Of a DNA stretch of 9,059 bases, positions 1 through 7,068 are shown piece after piece (the stretch's first letter is position 1; each line of letters starts with the position of its first letter). The stretch comes from Bifidobacterium breve (lineage in GTDB: Bacteria; Actinomycetota; Actinomycetes; UBA12327), in assembly GCA_943332445.1 (NCBI GenBank), contig CALQPL010000024.1:1-9059 (forward strand), in the 5' to 3' direction. The position numbers and the translations under genes were made by a program. The notes under the pieces are model-generated. The model had not been told where the DNA came from and searched no databases. It saw only the letters and a program-made list of their open reading frames with translations.

Positions 1-88
1 ATAGTGACTTGCACGTCTGGCAACTCGTGATCGCTCACTTGCGCACTACACACATAAGTAATTGTTGATTGCGCCATCTTCATCAGAC
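1..88 (-). other. Non-coding stretch after ftsQ, probably the start of the ftsQ-ftsZ intergenic region
   Basis: The only stretch in the window without a recognised gene. In this cluster type the next gene is normally ftsZ, which often has its own promoters upstream, but none of its coding sequence is recognisable here. On the minus strand a frame starting with ATG at 81-83 stays open to the edge (about 27 codons, beginning MKMAQSTITY). This is short enough to be chance and does not resemble the FtsZ N-terminus. Two similar words, GCGCAAGTGA and CGTGCAAGTCA, occur about 20 bases apart, and GTGA-GCGA-TCAC is a small 4-base inverted repeat. No convincing promoter or terminator is seen. Assignment to the ftsZ upstream region is an inference from gene order. 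Confidence 0.5.
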
Positions 89-763
89 CTACTTCTTTGT
101 TGTGGGCAAATCCGGTGTGCGTATGTCATAGACCGTGGCCTTGCGCCCGAGCAGGGCGGTCAGTACGACAGCCTTGCGATCGGAATCCGCGGCACTTCCC
201 CAGCGAATCGTGCGCCCAGAGGTGGTCGTAATCACGATGTTGTCCTGACTGCGGTACTCGATCCGAGCCAACTTAGCCTTCACGGGAGCAGGCAAGGCTC
301 GTGCGACGGTCAGCGCATCGGCAATTGCGGCTTGACGAGCGGAGGTGTCGGTGCCAAAACGTGGTCTCATGATGATCGAGGGCACTGCCTTGCGTGGCTG
401 ATTCACTGCGCCAAAGACAAAGCCGGTTTGATCAGCCCACCGAACAGTGCCATCAACGGTGACGTTGGCTGCGACTGTGCGTGGGGTGGCCTTAATAACA
501 ATGGAGTGTGGCCAGCGGCGCTGGACGGTGACCGAACTAACCGCCGGCACCTCGCGCTGTACGGATTCGGCCACCTGGCCGGTGTTGACTCTCGCCAGCG
601 GAGTCCCCTGAGCAATATCCGCGGCGGCGATCATCAGCTCTTGCGTCGGTCGGTCTACACCAGTTGCTCGAACACCGGTGACATCGAAGACTCCTGTGAA
701 ATTGACAACGACCACGAGTCCAACGACCGCAGCCCCAAGAACAGCCAAAGCGAGACGCTTCAT
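89..763 (-). CDS. ftsQ: Cell division protein FtsQ (DivIB family)
   Basis: A 224-residue single-pass membrane protein. Known role: FtsQ/DivIB forms a divisome subcomplex with FtsL- and FtsB-type partners that controls septal peptidoglycan synthesis. Visible: Lys2 and Arg3, then one hydrophobic segment (about 4-20). A POTRA-like domain follows (about 24-93, starting near FDVTGVRATGV), containing GTPLARVNT (53-61) and ending in VQRRWPHSIVIKATPRT (80-96), the best conserved block of the family. The beta domain follows, with WADQTGFVF (109-117) and ARIEYRS (166-172), and the protein ends in DIRTPDLPTTKK. It is short: many actinobacterial FtsQ proteins have a long cytoplasmic N-terminus, here almost absent. 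The start is secure, because a TGA stands five codons upstream in frame (779-781) and ATG at 763 overlaps the murC stop (ATGA). Family assignment rests on the POTRA block, the topology and the position after murC. Confidence 0.93.
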   Translation of the reverse strand: MKRLALAVLGAAVVGLVVVVNFTGVFDVTGVRATGVDRPTQELMIAAADIAQGTPLARVNTGQVAESVQREVPAVSSVTVQRRWPHSIVIKATPRTVAANVTVDGTVRWADQTGFVFGAVNQPRKAVPSIIMRPRFGTDTSARQAAIADALTVARALPAPVKAKLARIEYRSQDNIVITTTSGRTIRWGSAADSDRKAVVLTALLGRKATVYDIRTPDLPTTKK

Positions 764-2157
764 AGCGATCCAGCAGCTTCACGATCTTGTAAACCGGTGA
801 GCACTTCAGGACCAATTAACGTGACATCGCCTGCGCCCAGAGTCATGACCACATCACCTGGGCGAATGCGCTCAACCAGGGCCGGTGCCACCGCGCTCCA
901 GGATCCGATGAATTCAGCAGCGGCCAGACCGTGATCTTGAGCTGATTGGGCTACCGCTGCGCCACCGGCACCAGGAATGGGATCCTCGCCTGCTGGATAG
1001 ACCTCCATGACGACCAACTCGTCAGCAGCGGCCAAGGCAGCGCCAAAATCGTCCATAAAAGCCTGGGTTCGCGAATAACGGTGGGGCTGAAAGACCACGA
1101 CCAGACGGCCGTCCGGCTCACTAGCCACCACTTCCCGAGCCGCAAGCAAGGTTGCCGTGATTTCGGTTGGGTGGTGGGCGTAATCATCAAAGATCCGCAC
1201 ACCGGCCACAGTCCCCTTGGGTTCGAATCGACGTCGAGTTCCCGTAAATTGCGATAGACCTTCGATCAACCCTGCCGGTGCACATCCCAAACTCAACCCA
1301 GCCGCTAGTGCTGCCGCCGCATTGGCCACGTTGTGTCGACCGGGAATTTGCAATTCCACCCGGCCTACCCGCACACCATGCCAAATAGCCTCAAATGCAG
1401 CCGTGCGACCTTGCAGCGTGACTTCGGTGATGCGCAAGTCGCTGTCATCGACTTCGCCATAGGTGCACACATTGATCCCCGATGCTCGTGCCCGGTCGAT
1501 GAGGCGACGGCCGCCAGCATCATCAGCGCACACCACGGCAAATCCCGATGGATCAATGGAATCAAGAAAATCAGAAAAGGCTTGATCCACCTCCTCCATC
1601 GAGGCGTAGTGATCGAGGTGATCAAGTTCGATATTGGTAACAATCACCGAGGTGGGATGAAGTAAGAGGAAGGAGCCATCACTCTCATCTGCTTCGGCAA
1701 TGAAGAAATCGCCGCTGCCCTCATGTGCATTGGCACCGGACTCATTCAGTGTTCCGCCGATGGCAAAGGACGGGTCCGCGCCGATGTGTTGAAGGGCAAC
1801 GGTCAACAGTGATGTCGTCGTGGTCTTGCCGTGAGTTCCGGCAACCGCCACGGACGTCTTTCCTTCCAAGAGCTGGGCTAGGGCCTGGGCTCGCTTAATG
1901 ACCGGAATGCCAGCGGCTTCGGCCGCAGTGCGTTCGGGATTGCTTGCCGAAATGGCGCTGGAAATCACGACTTCGTCAGCTCCGGCTACGTGCGAGGGGT
2001 CGTGGCCTACAAAGACCTCAATACCAATGGCTCGCAGCGATGTCAGCGCACGACTGTCCTTGGCGTCGCTTCCGCTGACATCAATGCCTCGTGAACGCAT
2101 GATGCGGGCAATGCCGCTCATTCCTGCGCCACCGATTCCGATGAAGTGAACTCTCAT
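760..2157 (-). CDS. murC: UDP-N-acetylmuramate:L-alanine ligase MurC
   Basis: A complete 465-residue Mur ligase, close to the usual MurC length. Known role: it adds L-alanine to UDP-MurNAc with ATP in the cytoplasm, the first stem-peptide step. The N-terminal domain opens with HFIGIGGAGMSGIARIM (4-20), a MurC hallmark, and has SGSDAKDS (28-35) and VISSAIS (64-70). The central ATPase domain has GTHGKTTTT (107-115), EADESDGSF (155-163), NIELDHLDHY (175-184) and PGRHNVANA (272-280). The C-terminal domain has GTRRRFE (306-312), DYAHHPTE (325-332), FQPHRYSRT (356-364) and GAGD (441-444). Mpl, a related recycling ligase, is less likely given this pattern and the cluster position. The ATG start lies within ATGA shared with the murG stop, and the TGA stop lies within ATGA shared with the ftsQ start. 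No murB or ddl follows, so UDP-MurNAc formation (MurB) and D-Ala-D-Ala synthesis must be encoded elsewhere. Confidence 0.98.
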   Translation of the reverse strand: MRVHFIGIGGAGMSGIARIMRSRGIDVSGSDAKDSRALTSLRAIGIEVFVGHDPSHVAGADEVVISSAISASNPERTAAEAAGIPVIKRAQALAQLLEGKTSVAVAGTHGKTTTTSLLTVALQHIGADPSFAIGGTLNESGANAHEGSGDFFIAEADESDGSFLLLHPTSVIVTNIELDHLDHYASMEEVDQAFSDFLDSIDPSGFAVVCADDAGGRRLIDRARASGINVCTYGEVDDSDLRITEVTLQGRTAAFEAIWHGVRVGRVELQIPGRHNVANAAAALAAGLSLGCAPAGLIEGLSQFTGTRRRFEPKGTVAGVRIFDDYAHHPTEITATLLAAREVVASEPDGRLVVVFQPHRYSRTQAFMDDFGAALAAADELVVMEVYPAGEDPIPGAGGAAVAQSAQDHGLAAAEFIGSWSAVAPALVERIRPGDVVMTLGAGDVTLIGPEVLTGLQDREAAGSL

Positions 2158-3302
2158 GCCTGACCGTCCCGTGCCGAACCACCCGATGTTCGCGCCAACT
2201 CAGGCAGGGCAACATCGACAATGAATTGGGCAAATACGCGATCTGCATCATTGCGCCCTAAACTTTTCGCCGCCCGACCCATCGATTCCAAGCGCGATAG
2301 ATCCGACATCAACGAAACAACCCGCTGCCGAACGACAGTGGCATTGAATTCGTCATCGGCAATCACCAGCGCCGCTCCTGCAGCCGTTAACGACTCCGCG
2401 TTCCATTTCTGTTCGCCATTTCCAATGGGCAACGGAACCAAGACTGACGGAATCCCCACGGCTGCTACTTCAGCGCAGGTCATTGCACCCGAGCGCGCAA
2501 CAACAAGGTCGGCCGCTGAGTAAGCCAGATCCATCCGGTCGATGTATTCCACGACAGTGACGACTGAGGTATCGGCCTGCGCCCGTGCTTGCTCAACGCC
2601 ACGACTCCCCGCGACCAACAGCACCTGAAGTCCGGCCTGGCCGAAGGAACCCTGCGCACCCAAGATGGCACCGGTGATGCGTGCGGCTCCTAGCGATCCG
2701 CCAAAGGCCAAGACCACGGGGCGATCATCCAAACCAAAGTGGGCTCTCGCCTGCTCCCGCGAAGCTGCACGATCCAACGAACTTATTGAGGTGCGAAGCG
2801 GCATCCCCGTAAGTCGTGCGTGCGGCAACTTGGTGCCGGGCAAACCAGTCGCCACATGCGTTGTGATGCGCGCACCGAGTTTGTTGGCATAGCCCGGGCG
2901 AACATTGGCTTCATGAACAACCACGGGGATATTGGCCTTGCGCGCTGCCAGGTAAGCCGGCACTGACACGTAACCACCAAAACCAACCACAACATCGATG
3001 CTGCGTTTGGTCAGAATCTCCTCAGTTTGTTTCACACACGTTCGAAGCCGCGGACCCAAGGTGAGGATGTCGATCGATGGACGACGCGGAAGCGCCACGC
3101 GAGGAATAAGTTCTAAGTCAAACCCGCGCTCTGGGACAAGTCGAGCTTCCAGCCCGTCTGCTGTACCGAGCATGGTGACTTCACAATCAAATCCCAGAGT
3201 CGCGGTCAATTCCTTCAGTGCATCCGCAGTGGAAAGGGCTGGTTCAACATGACCGGCGGTTCCGCCACCGGCTAGCAAGACATGAAGGGCCGGCACCGAC
3301 AA
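2154..3302 (-). CDS. murG: UDP-GlcNAc:lipid I GlcNAc transferase MurG
   Basis: A complete 382-residue GT-B glycosyltransferase. Known role: on the cytoplasmic face of the membrane it adds GlcNAc from UDP-GlcNAc to lipid I, giving lipid II, the substrate of FtsW. The N-terminal Rossmann domain contains the Gly-rich loop GGGTAGHVEPAL (12-23, with the invariant His18), GFGGYVSVPAYLAA (107-120) and HEANVRPGYANK (130-141). The C-terminal UDP-GlcNAc domain contains FGGSLGAARI (200-209), ARSGAMTCAEVAAVG (269-283, with Glu278) and LPIGNGEQKWNA (291-302). GGGTAGHVEPA and LPIGNGEQ are the forms usual in Actinobacteria. Start: an in-frame TGA (the ftsW stop) lies immediately upstream, so nothing earlier is possible. 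TTG at 3302-3300 has AAGGG six bases before it. A GTG two codons later is the only close alternative and is less well spaced. The stop overlaps the murC ATG (ATGA). Confidence 0.97.
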   Translation of the reverse strand: MSVPALHVLLAGGGTAGHVEPALSTADALKELTATLGFDCEVTMLGTADGLEARLVPERGFDLELIPRVALPRRPSIDILTLGPRLRTCVKQTEEILTKRSIDVVVGFGGYVSVPAYLAARKANIPVVVHEANVRPGYANKLGARITTHVATGLPGTKLPHARLTGMPLRTSISSLDRAASREQARAHFGLDDRPVVLAFGGSLGAARITGAILGAQGSFGQAGLQVLLVAGSRGVEQARAQADTSVVTVVEYIDRMDLAYSAADLVVARSGAMTCAEVAAVGIPSVLVPLPIGNGEQKWNAESLTAAGAALVIADDEFNATVVRQRVVSLMSDLSRLESMGRAAKSLGRNDADRVFAQFIVDVALPELARTSGGSARDGQA

Positions 3303-4562
3303 TCACGACCCTTGTTCAGTAACCGAACGCAAGTCCGGTCGACGTGCTGGTTCAGCGAGCAATCGCCGGATGGGGCCAGGGCCACGAAGGGCAAAGGCTG
3401 CCGCTGCTTCGGGCTCTCGGCGCGCAAACGTGAGCAACATCCCAATGACGCACATCGTGGGGATCAGCGCTGAACCGCCATAGGAAACCAGTGGAAGCGG
3501 AATTCCCGTGATGGGCAACAGTTGCAACACCGCACCGATATTGACGATTGCTTGGACGGCAATCCACGTCACCGCACCTGCTGCAGCGAGTCGAACGAAG
3601 GTGTCCTGTGTGCGCAGAGCAACGACAACGCCGGATACACAAATGGCCGTTAGGAGCGCCAGGACGATCAAGGTGCCGAACAGTCCAAATTCTTCACCGA
3701 TGACGGCAAAGATGAAGTCCGTGTGCGCTTCGGGGAGGTCACCCCACTTTTCGCGGCTTGCTCCCAGGCCGACTCCCCACCAGCCACCTGATGCCAACGC
3801 ATAGGTTCCGTGGAGTGCTTGCCAACCCGCACCCAGAGGATCGGAACTGGGATCGAGCCAGCTAGTGAATCGATCGCGACGATAACCATGGGATGCACTC
3901 AAGTAAGCAATGCCTGCCAAGCCTGCAGCCACCAAGATTCCCAAGATCCGCATCGGAATTCCAGCAAAAAACATCAGCGCCACCGTGACAGCCATCAACA
4001 CCAGCGATGTACCGAGGTCACCAGAGACGATGACGAGCAGGAGCATTCCACCCGCGACAACAGCCATGCGTTGCAAGACGTAGGCCCAATCGCGACCCTC
4101 GGCTTCCTTCCGCGCTAGCAAACTTGCAGCCCAGACCACCAAGGCAAACTTGGCAAATTCAGACGGCTGGAGGCGAAAGGGGCCGCCAAATTCGATCCAG
4201 TTGCGGTTGCCGTTGACGGAGACACCAAGGCCTGGAACAAACAGGGCAAAGAGCAAGGCAAAGGCCACGATGACCATGGCTAGGGCGTAGCGGCGATAAA
4301 ACGAAACTGGTAAACGCGAAGCAAGCCACATGCAAGGAATACCGATCGCAACCCACATGGCCTGACGCAACCCGATGGCGAAGGACGACCCACTATCGGC
4401 ATACGAAGTAACACTGGATGCCGAAAGCACCATGACGAGGCCAAGCGCAATCAACAAGGTTGCTGCGCCCACGATGACGTAATACGGGGTCAAAGGATTG
4501 TTGAACACTGCCCATCTCGAGGTGGGCTCGTGCGAAACTTCCGGTCGCGAATCCAAGGTCAT
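3303..4562 (-). CDS. ftsW: Septal peptidoglycan polymerase FtsW (SEDS family)
   Basis: A complete 419-residue SEDS membrane protein. Known role: FtsW, working with a class B penicillin-binding protein, polymerises lipid II into glycan strands at the division septum. Support: multiple hydrophobic segments beginning near residue 27 (YYVIVGAATLLIALGLVMVL), then SVNGNRNWIEFG (115-126), LQPSEFAKFA (131-140), SGDLGTSLVLM (180-190) and HGYRRDRFTSWLDP (225-238). GVGLGASREKWGDLPEAHTD spans 263-282, followed by FIFAVIGEEFGLFG (283-296) and GIPLPLVSYGGSALIP (353-368). Asp282 in HTDFIFA matches the conserved aspartate needed for SEDS glycosyltransferase activity. A short soluble N-terminus (about 1-25) and an Arg-rich C-terminal tail (about 380-419) flank the core. 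RodA is a paralogue with the same fold; FtsW is preferred because the gene lies between murD and murG in the division cluster. The ATG start overlaps the murD stop (ATGA) and has the clearest ribosome binding site in the window. Its stop abuts the murG TTG. Confidence 0.95.
   Translation of the reverse strand: MTLDSRPEVSHEPTSRWAVFNNPLTPYYVIVGAATLLIALGLVMVLSASSVTSYADSGSSFAIGLRQAMWVAIGIPCMWLASRLPVSFYRRYALAMVIVAFALLFALFVPGLGVSVNGNRNWIEFGGPFRLQPSEFAKFALVVWAASLLARKEAEGRDWAYVLQRMAVVAGGMLLLVIVSGDLGTSLVLMAVTVALMFFAGIPMRILGILVAAGLAGIAYLSASHGYRRDRFTSWLDPSSDPLGAGWQALHGTYALASGGWWGVGLGASREKWGDLPEAHTDFIFAVIGEEFGLFGTLIVLALLTAICVSGVVVALRTQDTFVRLAAAGAVTWIAVQAIVNIGAVLQLLPITGIPLPLVSYGGSALIPTMCVIGMLLTFARREPEAAAAFALRGPGPIRRLLAEPARRPDLRSVTEQGS
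3309..3313 (-). promoter_or_regulatory. Ribosome binding site of murG, supports the TTG start
   Basis: AAGGG on the minus strand inside the last codons of ftsW, six bases before TTG at 3302 and twelve before the next in-frame GTG. The spacing favours the TTG start. It is a short match, so confidence is moderate. Confidence 0.5.
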
Positions 4563-6001
4563 GATTGATTCCTCACGACGATGTCAGCGAAAAGTTGTCC
4601 GCGTTCGTGGTAGTCGCGAAAGCGATCCATTGACGCGCACGCGGGCGCAAGCAGAACCGTGGAGCCGGCGACGGCATGACGGCGCGCAGCTTCAACGGCC
4701 GCCTGCATCAAGTTCACTGCACCATTTTCCGCGTCATCAACGTCGATTACAGGCACATCTGGTGCGTGTCGCTTAACTGCTGCCACGACCTGGTCACGAT
4801 CTGTTCCAAGGACGATCACAGCACGCAATCGAGATGCGGCGCGAGTGACCAATTCGTCAAACTCCGCTCCCTTGGCCAATCCCCCAGCGATCCACACGAT
4901 GTCATCAAAGGAAGCCAAGGACGCCGCGGCAGCATGTGGGTTCGTTGCCTTTGAATCATCAACCCAGGTGACCTCATCGATGGTCGCGACCACTGTCATT
5001 CGGTGTGGTTGCGGCTGCCAATCACGCAATCCCTGACGGATGGCGCTGGGGTCAACACCTGTTGATCGCACTAAAGCAGTGGCCGATAACGCATTAGCAA
5101 TCGTGTGCGCGGCTTGGTCCACAAGGTCATCTACACCGGCAAGTTCAGTAGCTTCTTCGCGACGGTTGTCCTCAAAAGCGCGATCAAGAATCAATCCGTC
5201 AACCACACCAATTTCACCCAAGGCAGGAATGCCCAACGTGGTTCCAATCGCGCGACATCCCTCCTCGACATCGGCTTGCTCAATGAGCTGTCGCGTGATC
5301 GGCTCCTCAGCGCGATAAATACAGGCATGCGTCGTGCGCTCCAGAATTCGAGCCTTGTCTGCGCGGTAGGCAGCGAAATCGCCGTGCCAGTCAAGGTGGT
5401 CGGGCGCAATGTTGAGTACTGCGGAGGCGAAGGGGCGCATCAGATGTGATCGATGGAGTTGGAAGGACGACAACTCCAGAGCCAACACCTCATAGGGCTC
5501 CTGTGCATCGATGGCTTCAACGATGGAACGTCCAACGTTGCCTACAGCAAGTGCACGTCGACCCGCAGCCAGCAACATTGATTCGGCCATAGTCACAGCC
5601 GTGGTCTTCCCGTTCGTTCCGGTCAAGGTCAACCATGCGGGCCCTTGTCCGCGCTGCTGCTGCAGGATCCAGGCCACATCTAGTTCACCCAAGATGGGAA
5701 CTTGCAAAGTCTCAGCGGCCTTCATCACTGGCGCATCGGGGCGCCAACCCGGCGAAACCACCATGAGGCTGGCTTCAACGACAGCACCCAATTCATCGTC
5801 ATCGGCGATAAAGCCTGCGGTCTCAAACTCGGCTTTCACCGCTGATCCGGGGGTGAGTCCCTGATCGACCACATGCACCGTCGCACCTCGTCGAGCCAAG
5901 GCATGAGCTACGGCCTTACCGGTAACTCCGGCCCCAGCCACGACAACGCGTTGAACTGACCAATCAAGGTCAGGCGTAATGATGAAGGCTTGCTCACTCA
6001 C
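4559..6001 (-). CDS. murD: UDP-MurNAc-L-Ala:D-Glu ligase MurD
   Basis: Mur ligase of 480 residues with the chosen start. Known role: cytoplasmic ATP-dependent addition of D-glutamate to UDP-MurNAc-L-Ala. The N-terminal Rossmann-like domain has VVVAGAGVTGKAVAHALARRG (split here as VVVAGAGVTGKA, 19-30, and its continuation). The domain ends near SPGWRPDAP (83-91). Then come the P-loop GTNGKTT (128-134), ELSSFQL (176-182), NIAPDHLDWHG (197-207), IANALSA (301-307), VDDSKATNPHA (347-357) and the C-terminal LLAPACASMDRF (450-461). The SKATNPHA and PACASMD motifs are diagnostic for MurD. Start choice: the frame stays open up to an ATG at 6055, but that would overlap mraY by 58 bases and add 18 residues with no family support. 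GTG at 6001-5999 forms GTGA with the mraY stop, exactly like neighbouring junctions, and puts the Rossmann motif at the usual distance from the N-terminus. An ATG at 6019 is a second alternative. The TGA stop overlaps the ftsW ATG (ATGA). Confidence 0.95.
   Translation of the reverse strand: MSEQAFIITPDLDWSVQRVVVAGAGVTGKAVAHALARRGATVHVVDQGLTPGSAVKAEFETAGFIADDDELGAVVEASLMVVSPGWRPDAPVMKAAETLQVPILGELDVAWILQQQRGQGPAWLTLTGTNGKTTAVTMAESMLLAAGRRALAVGNVGRSIVEAIDAQEPYEVLALELSSFQLHRSHLMRPFASAVLNIAPDHLDWHGDFAAYRADKARILERTTHACIYRAEEPITRQLIEQADVEEGCRAIGTTLGIPALGEIGVVDGLILDRAFEDNRREEATELAGVDDLVDQAAHTIANALSATALVRSTGVDPSAIRQGLRDWQPQPHRMTVVATIDEVTWVDDSKATNPHAAAASLASFDDIVWIAGGLAKGAEFDELVTRAASRLRAVIVLGTDRDQVVAAVKRHAPDVPVIDVDDAENGAVNLMQAAVEAARRHAVAGSTVLLAPACASMDRFRDYHERGQLFADIVVRNQS
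4569..4574 (-). promoter_or_regulatory. Ribosome binding site of ftsW
   Basis: GAGGAA on the minus strand, six bases before the ftsW ATG (gap positions 4563-4568) and inside the last codons of murD. It is the strongest Shine-Dalgarno match at any junction in the window. It suggests ftsW can recruit ribosomes independently as well as through the ATGA overlap. Confidence 0.6.
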
Positions 6002-7068
6002 CCGCGAACCCGCACCCATTCGTAATAGAACAGGGCCAGACCTGTGCCAATACACAGGCCCGCGATGATCCAGAACCGAATCACAATCGTGACTTCAGCC
6101 CAGCCCAACATCTCAAAGTGATGTTGCAGAGGTGCCATCTTGAAAATTCGTTTCCCCGTGAGTTTGAACGAACCCACCTGCAGAATCACCGACATCGTGA
6201 TGATGACGAAGAGTCCGCCCAGCGCAAGTAACAAGATTTCGGTGCGGCTCAAAATGGCGAACCCTGCGATCGCACCACCGATGGCTAGTGACCCGGTGTC
6301 CCCCATGAAGATTTGTGCCTTCGGGGCGTTCCACCAAAGGAATCCGAAACAGGCTCCGGTAAAACCAGCAGCCAGAATCGCTAAGTCCAGAGGATCTCGC
6401 ACTTCATAACAACTGCGTCCTGGGCTGAGGGCACACCCTTGGCCGAACTGCCACACACCAATCAAGGTGTACGCGGCAAACGACATCATCGCCGCACCAA
6501 TGGCCAAGCCATCGAGGCCATCGGTCAAGTTCACCGCGTTGGATGTCGCCACCACTAAGAGCAAGGCCCATAGGACAAAGGCTGCAGCCGGCAGGACCAA
6601 TGGCGTATCGCGAATAAACGACACTGCGCGAGAAGCCGGCGTCAGCCCCCGGTCATCGCTGAAGTTCAAGGAAAGGACACCGAAGACAATGCCGATAACG
6701 ACCTGGCCACCGAACTTTGCGCTGGCTCGTAGACCCATGGAACGACGCTTGAAGATCTTGATGTAGTCGTCAATGAAGCCAACTGCACCCAATCCAACGA
6801 CGAGGAAGAGAAGAAGTAAGCCAGAAGCCGTGGGCGGAGTGCCACGCACAACATGTGCGACGCCATACCCAGCAAGCACGGCAATAATCACCGCTAGGCC
6901 ACCCATCGACGGGGTGCCCTTCTTACTCTCGTGATCAGGGAAAAGTAGATCGCCGGATTCACGGATGGCTTGGGAATAGCCTCGGCGGTTCAATATTCGC
7001 ATCAACCAAGGTGTTCCTAGGAGCGAGACAATCAAAGCGATGCCTGCGGAAATCACGATGAGCTTCAC
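5998..7068 (-). CDS. mraY: Phospho-N-acetylmuramoyl-pentapeptide transferase MraY
   Basis: A complete 356-residue polytopic membrane enzyme, a normal MraY length. Known role: on the inner face of the cytoplasmic membrane it transfers phospho-MurNAc-pentapeptide from UDP to undecaprenyl phosphate, forming lipid I with Mg2+. Sequence support: hydrophobic segments along the whole length (about ten expected from the family), KKGTPSMGG (49-57), the aspartate pair FIDDYIK (98-104), NLTDGLDGLA (180-189), FLWWNAPKAQIFMGDTGS (243-260, with Asp257) and PLQHHFE (313-319). The aspartates at 100, 101, 183, 186 and 257 correspond to the conserved acidic residues of the family active site. The predicted outside loop near 209-226 holds two cysteines (212 and 220). 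The start is GTG at 7068-7066, within GTGA shared with the murF stop; a GGTGGTAAG stretch lies just upstream. WecA-type transferases are excluded by the HHFE motif and by the gene context. Confidence 0.97.
   Translation of the reverse strand: MKLIVISAGIALIVSLLGTPWLMRILNRRGYSQAIRESGDLLFPDHESKKGTPSMGGLAVIIAVLAGYGVAHVVRGTPPTASGLLLLFLVVGLGAVGFIDDYIKIFKRRSMGLRASAKFGGQVVIGIVFGVLSLNFSDDRGLTPASRAVSFIRDTPLVLPAAAFVLWALLLVVATSNAVNLTDGLDGLAIGAAMMSFAAYTLIGVWQFGQGCALSPGRSCYEVRDPLDLAILAAGFTGACFGFLWWNAPKAQIFMGDTGSLAIGGAIAGFAILSRTEILLLALGGLFVIITMSVILQVGSFKLTGKRIFKMAPLQHHFEMLGWAEVTIVIRFWIIAGLCIGTGLALFYYEWVRVRG

Noticed and set aside
1..60. Possible promoter for the next gene on the minus strand (TTGCCA and CACTAT-like words)
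   Set aside because: The two words are only about 11 bases apart, too close for a standard -35/-10 pair, and the region is cut by the window edge.
1..83. Small minus-strand open frame starting at ATG 81-83
   Set aside because: About 27 open codons are expected by chance, and the sequence does not match FtsZ or another known N-terminus. It was kept only as a note on the intergenic stretch.
62..934. Long plus-strand open frame of 290 codons opposite ftsQ and murC
   Set aside because: It lies antisense to two well-supported genes, spans their junction, and its translation is low-complexity and lacks any recognisable domain. It is a shadow frame of moderately GC-rich coding DNA.
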